DNA of 64,000 bases from Sphingomonas sp. OV641. Its GTDB lineage: Bacteria > Pseudomonadota > Alphaproteobacteria > Sphingomonadales > Sphingomonadaceae. The position numbers and the translations under genes are program-made. The DNA lies in NCBI RefSeq assembly GCF_900109205.1, contig NZ_FNZB01000001.1, positions 1,178,001 through 1,242,000 of the forward strand. The letters run 5' to 3'. The notes beneath the pieces are model-generated. The model searched no databases. It was not told the origin of the DNA and saw nothing but the letters and a program-made list of their open reading frames with translations. Below are positions 1 to 8,353 of this stretch, piece after piece (positions within the stretch are counted from its first letter, which is position 1; each line of letters begins with the position of its first letter).

Positions 1-1096
1 GCGTCTTCAACGCATCGGTGAAACCATGGCCGAACCATTCGCGGGCACGCAGCAGATCGTTGCGCGTGACCCAGAAGTTCTTCCCCTTCACACCGACATC
101 AAGCTGGAAGACGTGATCACCCGCCTCCTGCGTCGAGAAGGCGATCTGACGTTCCGAACGGGCCTCGAGGCTGCGGAGGAACGGATTACGCACAGCCGAC
201 GAATAGAAACCGGTCGGGGAGAAGCGATGAAGAAGGACGTCGCCTTCCTCGATCGTCATCAGCCGGTCTTTCCACGCCTGGGGAATGGGGCTTTCTTGGG
301 TGAGAAGCGGACGGGTCCCGTATTGAAAGGCGATCGCGCCGAGTTCGGGATTATCGATCCAGTGATTCCAATCGCGCAGATACCATACGCCGCCGGCCAT
401 GATGATCGGCGTGGTATCGGGGATACCCCCTTCACGCATGGTTTCGCGCAGCGCCTTCACGCGCGGATACGGATCTTCCGGCTTCAGGGGATCTTCGGCG
501 TTCGACAGGCCATTATGGCCGCCGGCCAGCCACGGATCCTCATACACGACGGCGCCAAGCAGATCGGCGACCTTGGAATAGGCCCGCTTCCAAAGCGCGC
601 GGAAAGCGCGGCCGGAGGAAACAATGGGCAGATAATTCACATTGTACGAGGCAGCGATCTCGCTGAGCTTGTAGGGCATGCCAGCGCCGCAAGTAACACC
701 GGCGACCAGCCCGCGGGTGCGTTCAAGCACGCCCTGAAGCACGCGCTGCGCACCGCCCATTTCCCAGAGCACGTTGATGTTGATGGCGCCTTTTCCGCCA
801 GCAATTTCCCAGGCACGCTGAACCTGCTGAACCGCCCCTTCGATGGCGTAGGCGATAAGCTCCTCATGCCGCTCCCGCCGGGTCAGCGCATGATAAACCT
901 GCGGCACGATCTTGCCTTCCGCATCATAGCTATCTGCATTGACCGCGCTGACCGTACCAATACCGCCAGCAGCAGCCCACGCGCCAGCCGATGCGTGGTT
1001 CGTTGCGGCAACCCCTTTTCCGCCCTCCACCAGCGGCCAGACTTCGCGGCCGTTGTAGACGATGGGCTGCAGCCCCTTGAACACGGCAGATGCCAC
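1..1096 (-). CDS. Nitronate monooxygenase-like NAD(P)H-dependent flavin oxidoreductase (3' end cut by window)
   Basis: This is an FMN enzyme of the nitronate monooxygenase/2-nitropropane dioxygenase family, which oxidises nitronates or acts as an NAD(P)H-flavin oxidoreductase in the cytoplasm. At least 365 residues are present and the C-terminus lies outside the window. Visible family features are the glycine-rich N-terminal part (GGIGTVS near residue 45), GVTCGAGMP near 133-141, GGHNG near 192-196 and the FMN-phosphate-type segment IIMAGGVW near 231-238. I chose a GTG start at 1096 because GGAGG lies 12 bases upstream and no ATG in the frame keeps the conserved N-terminus. The next gene upstream is transcribed the same way across a 77-base gap. 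The family is well supported but the substrate is not. Confidence 0.85.
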   Translation of the reverse strand, partial: MASAVFKGLQPIVYNGREVWPLVEGGKGVAATNHASAGAWAAAGGIGTVSAVNADSYDAEGKIVPQVYHALTRRERHEELIAYAIEGAVQQVQRAWEIAGGKGAININVLWEMGGAQRVLQGVLERTRGLVAGVTCGAGMPYKLSEIAASYNVNYLPIVSSGRAFRALWKRAYSKVADLLGAVVYEDPWLAGGHNGLSNAEDPLKPEDPYPRVKALRETMREGGIPDTTPIIMAGGVWYLRDWNHWIDNPELGAIAFQYGTRPLLTQESPIPQAWKDRLMTIEEGDVLLHRFSPTGFYSSAVRNPFLRSLEARSERQIAFSTQEAGDHVFQLDVGVKGKNFWVTRNDLLRAREWFGHGFTDALKT

Positions 1097-1173
1097 GACT
1101 TTGCTTTACCTCCAATGAGACGGATAAGGCGCCCTAGCGAGAAAGGTTGCGTGGCGCGAGAAAATTACGTGGA

Positions 1174-2310
1174 TCAAGAAAGCGCGCCCGGCCGTCCGAT
1201 GGCCTCTTCATACAGCGCTGCGTAGCGCTTGATCATTCGGCGTTCGTCATATTCAGCCTGTGCCTTGCGCCGATTTGCCTCGCCGACACTGCGGCGAAGC
1301 TCAGGATTGGCGATCAAAGCCTGCATCGCGTCCCGCAGGCGAACCTCGCCGTGATATTCTGTGATGAAGGGCGCATTTTCAGCCGAGACCATCGCCGGAA
1401 CATCTCCGACGGGAGGTGCGACGATCGGTAGGCCCGCAGCCATTCCCTCCACAACCGAGATAGGAAACTGCTCTGACCGGGAGGACAAAGCGAGCATGTC
1501 GAAATGGCCGAGAAAGCGATAGGGCCGGTCAAGGAAGCCGGGCAACACCAATTGGTCCTCGATCCCCATCGCCAGCGCCGCCTGCTCGATCGCAGCGCGT
1601 TCCGGCCCTTCTCCGACGATCACCAGGCGAAAGCGTGAGGACAGCCCGCCCGCGGCACGCACCAGCGCCGGCAGATCCTTGACCGCCCGCAATCCGGCCA
1701 CCGTGCCAATCACGGTTTCCTTGGGCTTGCGCACGAAGCCGGGAATGCCCTTGGGATCGGGCTTGCCGGCGTACAGACCCGTCGCGATGCCGTTGATGAT
1801 GCGGTGAACCTTCGCGCGCGGCTGCTTCCACGTCTCCAGCGCGATGCGCTCCAGCGACGTGGAGGGCACGGCAAGGCCATGCGCGGCACTGAGCGCCAGG
1901 CGACGGTAGAGGTTGCGCTCACGCTTCAAACCGCCGGCCTCATCCTCGTTGAAGCCGTCTTCGTGATGCACGACCGGCGGGACACCGCGGCCAAATACAC
2001 GGCGCGCCATCACGCCATCGATGGCGCCCCAATTATACGTCAGCACGAGATCAAAGCGGCGCATGTAGCGTGCCAGAGCATCGTAGCGCGCCACGGACGG
2101 ACGGCCCTGCAGCGGTGGCGGGTTCTGCGCGATCTCGTACTTCACGCCCTTGTCGATCCGCTCGCGCGCGCCGTAGCGCCCCTCCATGCCCGACACGATC
2201 GTGTGGCGTGCGCGATCGCCAAAGGCGTTCATCAGCCGCGTGGCGCGCGCCTCCTTTCCGCCCAGATCGAAGGTGGAATGAAGGTGAAGGATGTTGAGGG
2301 GCTGAGACAT
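1174..2310 (-). CDS. Glycosyltransferase family 4 protein
   Basis: A 378-residue GT-B glycosyltransferase of family GT4, expected to move a sugar from a nucleotide donor to a glycan or lipid acceptor on the cytoplasmic side of the membrane. The N-terminal Rossmann half starts with ILHLHSTFDLGGKE (residues 7-20), the glycine loop that contacts the acceptor and donor. The C-terminal half carries GTVAGL (202-207), IVGEGPE (231-237) and the family E-x7-E motif at 280-288. The start at 2310 gives a full-length family N-terminus. A 234-base gap with a tandem repeat separates it from the GH130 gene upstream on the same strand, so it probably has its own promoter. The donor and acceptor cannot be read from sequence. 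Confidence 0.9.
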   Translation of the reverse strand: MSQPLNILHLHSTFDLGGKEARATRLMNAFGDRARHTIVSGMEGRYGARERIDKGVKYEIAQNPPPLQGRPSVARYDALARYMRRFDLVLTYNWGAIDGVMARRVFGRGVPPVVHHEDGFNEDEAGGLKRERNLYRRLALSAAHGLAVPSTSLERIALETWKQPRAKVHRIINGIATGLYAGKPDPKGIPGFVRKPKETVIGTVAGLRAVKDLPALVRAAGGLSSRFRLVIVGEGPERAAIEQAALAMGIEDQLVLPGFLDRPYRFLGHFDMLALSSRSEQFPISVVEGMAAGLPIVAPPVGDVPAMVSAENAPFITEYHGEVRLRDAMQALIANPELRRSVGEANRRKAQAEYDERRMIKRYAALYEEAIGRPGALS

Positions 2311-2440
2311 CAGATCAACGCTTCGGCTGGCACAAGTTGCGGCGCTGGCACCACAAGGGGGCCGGGCGAAAGTTCACGAAAATGGCGCGTATAAAGATTG
2401 TTTGCAGGGGGCGAAGTTCGCAGGCTGGCGAGCGGCTCGA

Positions 2441-2457
2441 TCATGGGATGCCCATGA
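2441..2457. other. 17-base inverted repeat in the GT4 upstream region
   Basis: TCATGGG and CCCATGA flank the 3-base centre ATG. The repeat lies 131 bases upstream of the glycosyltransferase start codon in an otherwise gene-free gap (2311-2544). It may be an operator or a small hairpin, and no regulator is assigned. Confidence 0.35.
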
Positions 2458-2464
2458 CACAGAT

Positions 2465-2520
2465 GGGGTAGCGTAGGACAGGGGTGGCGTAGGACGGGGG
2501 TGGCGTAGGATGGGGTGGCG
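2465..2520. repeat. Short tandem repeat, about 3.5 copies of a 16-17 base unit
   Basis: The unit GGGGTGGCGTAGGACGG recurs with small changes (units begin near 2465, 2481, 2498 and a partial one near 2513). It fills part of the 234-base gap between the GH130 gene and the GT4 gene. The reverse strand reads as repeated CCTACGCCACCCC. The copy number may vary between strains. Confidence 0.75.
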
Positions 2521-2544
2521 CTGCACGCGCGGGTGCCCCAACCC

Positions 2545-3663
2545 TCAGGGCCGGATCGCGTCCTTGGGGATATGGGTGATCCGGCAGGCGAGATCCGCCT
2601 CGCCGCTGGCCACGATCCAGTGATCGCCGGCATCGACGATCCCGGTCGTGAAGACCACATTGTCGAGGTACATCTGATCCTTGAGCGGCTCGGTGAGCGC
2701 CGGATTGGGCTCAAGCAGCGGCTGATGCTGGGTGGCGATCGCACGCCAGGGTTCGTCGCGATCGAGCAGCGTCCAATAGGTGCGGTAGATACCGACCACG
2801 CCGGATGGCTCGACGCCGTGCCACAAGGTCAGCCAGCCATCATCGGTAAGCACGGGCTGCGCCCCCCCGCCCATCCGTGCGGTCGCCACAGTAGCAGCGT
2901 GGGGGCGGATGCCGGGATGGTCGCTGGGTCTCCAATGAAGCGCATCGGGCGAAGAGGCGAGGTTGATCGAAGGCCCTGCCCGCCATTCACTGTCGGGCGG
3001 ATAGGCGAAGTAGAGATCGCCAAGCGGGCGGGTCTGCGCCCAGTATTTGCCACCGATCAGCCCTTCGAAAATCAGCATGTCCTTGTTCTGATGATCGAGA
3101 ACAACGCCCTCCAGCGTCCAGTCCAGCGCACTCGCACTGGTGTAGAGCGTGGTGGAATGGCGCTCCGGACTGACCGAGCAGCTGGTCATCAGGAAGTGAT
3201 CGTTCACCCGGCTGATGCGGGCGTCCTCCACGCCGTAATTTTGGTAACTGGCGCGCGGGGCGATGGCCTTGTCATAGTGGACGGCCTCGATCCGGCGGCC
3301 TTCGGGATCGAGCTCCACCGGCAGAAGCCACGACAGCGAGGTAAGCGCCATCACCTTCCAGCCGCCGCCGCGCATCAGGAATTTGCGAGGGTCGGCCGTA
3401 TCGACCAGCTGAAGCGGCCATGGATCAAGGCGGTAGGCGCCATCGTCCCAGCGGATCGCGCGCACGTGTCCGTCCCGAATGGGCGTGCGCAGCGCCTCCG
3501 CGATCCGCACCATCAGGAGGAGGTTGCCATTGGGAAGGCGGGTCATCCCCGGGTTGAAGGCGCCGAGGACAAAGGTTTCCTCATCGATATGCCCGGCGAG
3601 CGGCGAACGGGACAGATCGACATGGTTCGGCGTGAAGACCAGATGGTCGAGAGGGAAGGTCAT
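2545..3663 (-). CDS. Glycoside hydrolase family 130-type protein
   Basis: A 372-residue protein with the five-bladed propeller signature of GH130, a family of beta-mannoside phosphorylases and beta-1,2-mannosidases. Visible motifs are FNPGM (36-40), LLLMVRIAE (48-56) and YGVEDARI (143-150), the last corresponding to the family EDPR segment that carries the catalytic Asp. LDNVVFTTGIV follows near the C-terminus. No signal peptide is visible, so it is likely cytoplasmic and acts on imported mannosides. The start at 3663 overlaps the stop of the SDR gene by four bases (ATGA), so the two are translationally coupled. Phosphorylase and hydrolase members need residue-level comparison to separate. 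Family assignment is strong. Confidence 0.85.
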   Translation of the reverse strand: MTFPLDHLVFTPNHVDLSRSPLAGHIDEETFVLGAFNPGMTRLPNGNLLLMVRIAEALRTPIRDGHVRAIRWDDGAYRLDPWPLQLVDTADPRKFLMRGGGWKVMALTSLSWLLPVELDPEGRRIEAVHYDKAIAPRASYQNYGVEDARISRVNDHFLMTSCSVSPERHSTTLYTSASALDWTLEGVVLDHQNKDMLIFEGLIGGKYWAQTRPLGDLYFAYPPDSEWRAGPSINLASSPDALHWRPSDHPGIRPHAATVATARMGGGAQPVLTDDGWLTLWHGVEPSGVVGIYRTYWTLLDRDEPWRAIATQHQPLLEPNPALTEPLKDQMYLDNVVFTTGIVDAGDHWIVASGEADLACRITHIPKDAIRP

Positions 3664-4433
3664 TCCTGATCCTGCATCCGGGGGGAGATCGTGACCTGCT
3701 GCACCACGGTGCGACGCGGCTGGGTCAGCAGGTAGTGAACGCCAACGGCGATATCCTCGGCACGGAGCATCTCTTCCTTGCCGATCCGCTCCGCCTGCTC
3801 CTCGCTGGTGCCCTTCACCATGTCGCTGCCCGTCAGGCCGGGCTCAACGAGGGACACGCGAATGCCCTTGGTGCCAAGCTCCCGCCGGAGAGCGATGGCA
3901 AAACCCTGAATACCGTATTTTATCCCGGCATAGACGGTGGAACCCGGTCCCAGGACATAGGCGCTCATCGAGCCGACAAGGACAATGTCACCCTTCCCCT
4001 TGGCATCTTCGCCATAGGCGCCCATCGCCTTGGTCGCGGCCTGAGCGGACAGCAAGTAAGCGGTGAAATTACTGCCGATGGTGTAGCGAAGATCGGCTTC
4101 GCTCATCTCCGCCAGACCTTCGGCGCCGCGGGCGGCGTTGATCACCGCCACGTCCAGCCCGCCGAGGTAAGCGGTGGCGGCTTCGAACAGCCGATCGACG
4201 TTGCTTTCCTCCGCAAGATCGATCGAGATGCCGTCGCCCTCCCCTACCTCTCGGATGCGGACGAGCGCGTCTTGCAGATGCTGCTCGTCGCGACCGCAGA
4301 TGAAGACCCGGGCGCCCTCGCTGGCCAGCAACACGGCGATGGCACGGCCGATGCCGGTCGTGCCGCCCGTCACCAGGACGCGGCGGCCGGCAAGCGGCGT
4401 GACGGCGGTATGCGCGTCTGATCGATCGGTCAT
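3660..4433 (-). CDS. Short-chain dehydrogenase/reductase (SDR)
   Basis: A 257-residue NAD(P)-dependent SDR. The cofactor motif TGGTTGIG is at 22-29, the Asn-containing INAA segment at 98-101 and the catalytic Ser155, Tyr168 and Lys172 (S-x12-Y-x3-K) are all in place, so it should be active. The C-terminal VVQQVTISPR is typical of the clade. It is coupled by a four-base overlap to the GH130 gene downstream and follows the alpha/beta hydrolase gene by 47 bases, which suggests one transcript. The substrate is unknown. Sugar modification is possible from context, but SDRs of this type act on many ketones and alcohols. Confidence 0.85.
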   Translation of the reverse strand: MTDRSDAHTAVTPLAGRRVLVTGGTTGIGRAIAVLLASEGARVFICGRDEQHLQDALVRIREVGEGDGISIDLAEESNVDRLFEAATAYLGGLDVAVINAARGAEGLAEMSEADLRYTIGSNFTAYLLSAQAATKAMGAYGEDAKGKGDIVLVGSMSAYVLGPGSTVYAGIKYGIQGFAIALRRELGTKGIRVSLVEPGLTGSDMVKGTSEEQAERIGKEEMLRAEDIAVGVHYLLTQPRRTVVQQVTISPRMQDQE

Positions 4434-4480
4434 GTAGGCTCCTTAGGCGCGGACATCGGCGCGGGAGCCTTCTTGACGCC

Positions 4481-5356
4481 TCAGGTGCTTGCCGGTTCCA
4501 CCGCGGCCCTGGCGAGCCATCGATCGATGGCACCCTGTACGCCCGGCTCGCCGAGCGTCGGGGCATGGCCGATGCCGGGCAGCGTGATCAGCTCTGCCTG
4601 AGGCAAGAGCTCGACCATGCGCTCGGCGACGGCGGCGGGCAGCATGTCGGATCGGCCGCCGCGCACCACCAGCACCGGCGCGCTGCCCAAAGTCGCAAGC
4701 GCGCGCCACATGTCGGGGCCCGCCGCGCTTCCGGGAACGCGAAACGGCTCTGCGATCTTGAGGTCGTAATCGATCACGATCCGCCCGGCATTGTTGAGCC
4801 GGTACAGGCGCTTGGCCATCGCCAGCCATTCCTCCACGCCCCAATCGGGATAAATCTCGCCATGCGTTTCCTGGATCGCGCGGGCGGCATGCATCCACGT
4901 GGGCCAGGTGCTGGAGCGACCGACATAGCCGCGCACGCGCGCCAGGCCGGCAGGGTCGATTTCCGGCCCCACATCGTTGAACAAGACGCCGCCGATGCGA
5001 CCGGGCATCATGCCCGCCATCAGCATGATGACGGTGCCACCAAGCGAGGTGCCAACGGCGATGAAGCGGTCAATCTTCTGTTCCGCCAGCAAAGCCGCCA
5101 GATCCTGCGCATAAGTGAGCGGAACATAGCTCATCGGATCCCGGGCATAGGCGCTTTCGCCGCGGCCGCGCAGGTCAACGGCGAGCACCCGATGACGGCT
5201 CGCAAGGCGGCGCGCGAAGACGTCATAGTCTCTGGCGTTGCGCGTGAGACCGGGCAGGCAGATGATCGGCAAACCGCCGGCGTCGCGGGAATAATCACGC
5301 GCGTGGAGGCGCAGACCATCGTTGGACCACCAGTAACGATCTTCCCAGGCGGTCAT
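4481..5356 (-). CDS. Alpha/beta hydrolase
   Basis: A 291-residue alpha/beta-hydrolase fold enzyme, probably a cytoplasmic esterase or C-C hydrolase. The nucleophile elbow GTSLGGT places Ser at residue 104, an acidic residue follows in the GGRSDML segment and the His sits in GIGHAP near the C-terminus, completing a triad. The oxyanion stretch LPGLTRNARD is at 34-43. I placed the start at 5356 (MTAWEDRYW), preceded by AGGTG. A longer frame reaches 5434 but would run through the divergent selO start. It is the first gene of a probable operon with the SDR and GH130 genes. The substrate cannot be named. Confidence 0.85.
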   Translation of the reverse strand: MTAWEDRYWWSNDGLRLHARDYSRDAGGLPIICLPGLTRNARDYDVFARRLASRHRVLAVDLRGRGESAYARDPMSYVPLTYAQDLAALLAEQKIDRFIAVGTSLGGTVIMLMAGMMPGRIGGVLFNDVGPEIDPAGLARVRGYVGRSSTWPTWMHAARAIQETHGEIYPDWGVEEWLAMAKRLYRLNNAGRIVIDYDLKIAEPFRVPGSAAGPDMWRALATLGSAPVLVVRGGRSDMLPAAVAERMVELLPQAELITLPGIGHAPTLGEPGVQGAIDRWLARAAVEPAST

Positions 5357-5393
5357 GCTTGCACCTTTGCTCACCCTGCGCCCATATCCACTC

Positions 5394-6752
5394 ATGCCCT
5401 TCGACCCGCAAGCGTACCGACCCGAGACGACCATCCTTTCGCTGGGCGACGCCTTCTACGACGTGGTGGAGGCGGCCAGCTTTCCGGAACGGATCATCCG
5501 TTTCCGCAACGACCGGGCGGCGGCGGAGATCGGCCTGGGCGGCATGGACGACGCAGTCTGGGCGGAACATTTCGGCCGCTTTCGGCCGCTTCCCGGCTCC
5601 CTGCCCCAACCATTGGCCCTGCGTTATCACGGCCATCAGTTCCGCGCCTACAATCCCGATATCGGCGACGGGCGCGGCTTTACCTTTGCCCAGCTTCGCG
5701 ACCGTGAAGGGCGGCTGATGGACCTGGGCACCAAGGGGTCGGGACAGACGCCCTGGAGCCGCTTCGGTGACGGGCGGCTGACGCTGAAGGGGGGCGTGCG
5801 CGAGGTTCTGGCGACGGAAATGCTGGAGGCGCTGAACGTGCGCACCTCGCGCAGCCTGTCGCTGATCGAAACGGGCGAGGCGCTGCAGCGCGAGGATGAG
5901 CCGTCCCCCACCCGCGCCGCCGTGCTGGTGCGGCTGAGCCACAGCCACATTCGCGTCGGCACGTTCCAGCGGCTTGCCTATGAACAGGATGCGGCGGCGA
6001 TGCGCCGGCTGGTCGGATATGTGCTGGCGAACCTGTACGAGCGGGACAGCGACGATCCGATGGCACTGCTCGAACTGGTCATTGCCGAGACCGCCCGCCT
6101 CGCCGCCTCCTATATGGCGGCGGGGTTCGTCCATGGCGTGCTGAACACCGACAATATCAACATCACCGGCGAAAGCTTCGACTATGGCCCGTGGCGGTTC
6201 ACGCCCACATGGGAGCCGGAATTCACCGCCGCCTATTTCGACCACAATGGCCTATATGCCTTTGGTCGCCAGCCCGAGGCGATTCACTGGAGCGTGATGC
6301 AGCTGGCCGCATCGCTGCGCCTGCTGGCGGAGGCGGACCCGCTGATCGCGGCGCTGGAAGGGTTCGCGCCCGCCTATCAGGCGGCGATCACCCAGGCCCT
6401 GCTGTGGCGGCTGGGCCGGAGCCCCACATCGCCGGACGGCGACCGGGCGCTGGTGCAAGCGACGGAGCGCGCGCTGCGCGAAAGCGGCGTGAGCATCGAC
6501 CGGTTTTTCTTCGACGCGTTCGCCCAGCCACTGCCACCAAGCTATGGCCCGGAATGGGACGAGGCACGCGCGCTGCTCGACACTGCGCCGGTGCGCAGCG
6601 GCCGATCGCACGGTTATTGGGCCGGCACGCCCTGTTCGCTGCTGATCGAGGAGGTCGAGGCGATCTGGTCAGCGATCCGGGACAAGGACGACTGGTCGCC
6701 GTTCCACACCAAGATCGGAGCGATACGCGCGATGGGCGAGGCGCTTCGCTGA
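5394..6752 (+). CDS. selO: Protein adenylyltransferase SelO (YdiU family)
   Basis: SelO is a kinase-fold enzyme that transfers AMP from ATP to Ser, Thr or Tyr of target proteins. The 452-residue protein keeps the family landmarks: YHGHQF (78-83), GTKGSGQTPWSRFGDGR (112-128), REVLATE (136-142) and the active-site block HGVLNTDN (247-254) followed by DYGPW (263-267). I start it at ATG 5394 rather than 5355 because the 5355 codon overlaps the divergent hydrolase start. Many family members end with a Cys or Sec tail. This one stops after MGEALR with no C-terminal cysteine. The gene is divergent from the hydrolase with only 37 bases between starts, so the promoters overlap. Confidence 0.9.
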   Translation: MPFDPQAYRPETTILSLGDAFYDVVEAASFPERIIRFRNDRAAAEIGLGGMDDAVWAEHFGRFRPLPGSLPQPLALRYHGHQFRAYNPDIGDGRGFTFAQLRDREGRLMDLGTKGSGQTPWSRFGDGRLTLKGGVREVLATEMLEALNVRTSRSLSLIETGEALQREDEPSPTRAAVLVRLSHSHIRVGTFQRLAYEQDAAAMRRLVGYVLANLYERDSDDPMALLELVIAETARLAASYMAAGFVHGVLNTDNINITGESFDYGPWRFTPTWEPEFTAAYFDHNGLYAFGRQPEAIHWSVMQLAASLRLLAEADPLIAALEGFAPAYQAAITQALLWRLGRSPTSPDGDRALVQATERALRESGVSIDRFFFDAFAQPLPPSYGPEWDEARALLDTAPVRSGRSHGYWAGTPCSLLIEEVEAIWSAIRDKDDWSPFHTKIGAIRAMGEALR

Positions 6753-6811
6753 ACTTGTTTCGCCCGGCTGAATTCCCGTAAGGCCGGATCAACGCTTATT
6801 GAGGGCAGTAC

Positions 6812-8221
6812 GTGACCGAGATCATCTCCTTCGAGCCCGCAACCGGCGCCGAACTGTGGCGCGGGGCGATCGGAGACGTGGATGCCGAAGTCGCGGCGGC
6901 ACGCGCGGGTTGGGCCACCTGGGCGGCGCGCCCCCTTACCTTTCGCATCGAAACGATGCGGCGGTTCGCCAATGTCGTGCGATCGCGCCAGGACGATTTC
7001 GCCAATGTGATCGCGCGCGAAACGGGCAAGCCGCTGTGGGAGGCCCGCACGGAGGTCGACACCGTCATCGGCAAGGTGGACATTTCGGTGTCGGCCTATG
7101 CCGACCGGACAGCGCAGCGGCGGCTGGATGCGCCGATGGGATCGCGCATGGCGCTGCGCCACAAGCCGCACGGCGTGCTGGCGGTGCTTGGTCCCTATAA
7201 CTTCCCGGCGCATCTGCCGAACGGGCATATCGTCCCTGCGCTGATCGCCGGCAATGCGGTAGTGTTCAAGCCATCGGAGAAGACGCCGGCGACTGGCGCC
7301 TTCCTGGTCGACTGCTATCGCGCCGCCGGCGTGCCGGAAGATTGCATCCGCCTGGTGATCGGTGGGCCGGACGAGGGTCGCACGCTGGCGGCACATGACG
7401 GGATCGACGGGCTGCTCTTCACCGGATCCGCCCGAACGGGGATCGCGCTGCACCGCGCCTTCGCCGAGAAGCCGGAAAAGATCCTGGCGCTGGAGATGGG
7501 CGGCAACAATCCGATCGTGGTGTGGGAAACGCCCGATCTCTACGCTGCGGCGATCATCATCATCCAATCCGCCTTCACCACGGCCGGCCAGCGCTGCACG
7601 GCGGCGCGGCGGCTGATCGTCGACGAAAAGCTGTACGCGCCGTTGATGGAGCAACTGAACGGCCTGCTCGATCGCCTGATCGTCGGCGCGCCGCACGACG
7701 ACCCCGCGCCTTTCATGGGGCCGGTGATCGACAATGAAGCCGCCGACCAGCTGACCGAAAGCTTTCTTGCGCTGCTGATGCGCGGCGGGCGACCGATCCG
7801 CCATCTGGAACGGGTGACGCCGGACCGGCCATTCCTGCTGCCGGGCATGATCGACATGACGGGCGCGAGCGAGAGGCCGGACATGGAGCTGTTCGGGCCG
7901 ATCCTCCAGGTGGTGCGCACCGACACGTTCGAGGAGGCGATCGCGGAGGCGAACAACACGCGATACGGCCTGTCGGCATCGCTGATCAGCCAGACGCCAG
8001 CGCGCTATGACCAGTTCTGGGCCGGTGCGCGCGCGGGCATCGTCAACTGGAACCGCCCGACCAACGGTGCCTCCTCCTCGGCGCCGTTCGGCGGGATCGG
8101 CTGGTCGGGCAATCATCGCCCCAGCGCTTATTATGCGGCGGATTATTGCGCCTATCCGGTGGTGTCGAACGAAGCGGACGCCGCGCGCGCCTCGATCGGG
8201 ATTGGCCTGCGCAACGCCTGA
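6812..8221 (+). CDS. astD: Succinylglutamate-semialdehyde dehydrogenase-type aldehyde dehydrogenase
   Basis: A 469-residue NAD-dependent aldehyde dehydrogenase most like AstD, which oxidises N-succinylglutamate 5-semialdehyde to N-succinylglutamate in the arginine succinyltransferase (AST) pathway. Landmarks are GPYNFPAHLPNGH (127-139), KPSEKTP (153-159), FTGSARTG (203-210), general base Glu228 in LEMGGNNP and nucleophile Cys262 in GQRCTAARR. The AstD-typical HLPNGH and NNP sequences support the subfamily call. The start is GTG 6812, since no in-frame ATG precedes the conserved N-terminus. The partner genes astA, astB and astE are not in this window, so the enzyme may be encoded apart from the pathway or serve another semialdehyde. 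Confidence 0.85.
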   Translation: MTEIISFEPATGAELWRGAIGDVDAEVAAARAGWATWAARPLTFRIETMRRFANVVRSRQDDFANVIARETGKPLWEARTEVDTVIGKVDISVSAYADRTAQRRLDAPMGSRMALRHKPHGVLAVLGPYNFPAHLPNGHIVPALIAGNAVVFKPSEKTPATGAFLVDCYRAAGVPEDCIRLVIGGPDEGRTLAAHDGIDGLLFTGSARTGIALHRAFAEKPEKILALEMGGNNPIVVWETPDLYAAAIIIIQSAFTTAGQRCTAARRLIVDEKLYAPLMEQLNGLLDRLIVGAPHDDPAPFMGPVIDNEAADQLTESFLALLMRGGRPIRHLERVTPDRPFLLPGMIDMTGASERPDMELFGPILQVVRTDTFEEAIAEANNTRYGLSASLISQTPARYDQFWAGARAGIVNWNRPTNGASSSAPFGGIGWSGNHRPSAYYAADYCAYPVVSNEADAARASIGIGLRNA

Positions 8222-8353
8222 CCGGCGGGGGATGCGGCCGAGCCAAGCTTCAGATGATCTGACGTCCTAGCGTCGATGAGGGAGCTCTCGCCGTTGAGGG
8301 GGCGGATCGACGCCTTCAGGAAACTTCCGCTGCCCCCTCGCGGTTGTGCGAAC

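Noticed and set aside
26..1225. Long plus-strand reading frame of 399 codons
   Set aside because: It lies over the nitronate monooxygenase gene on the other strand and has no family match or ribosome site.
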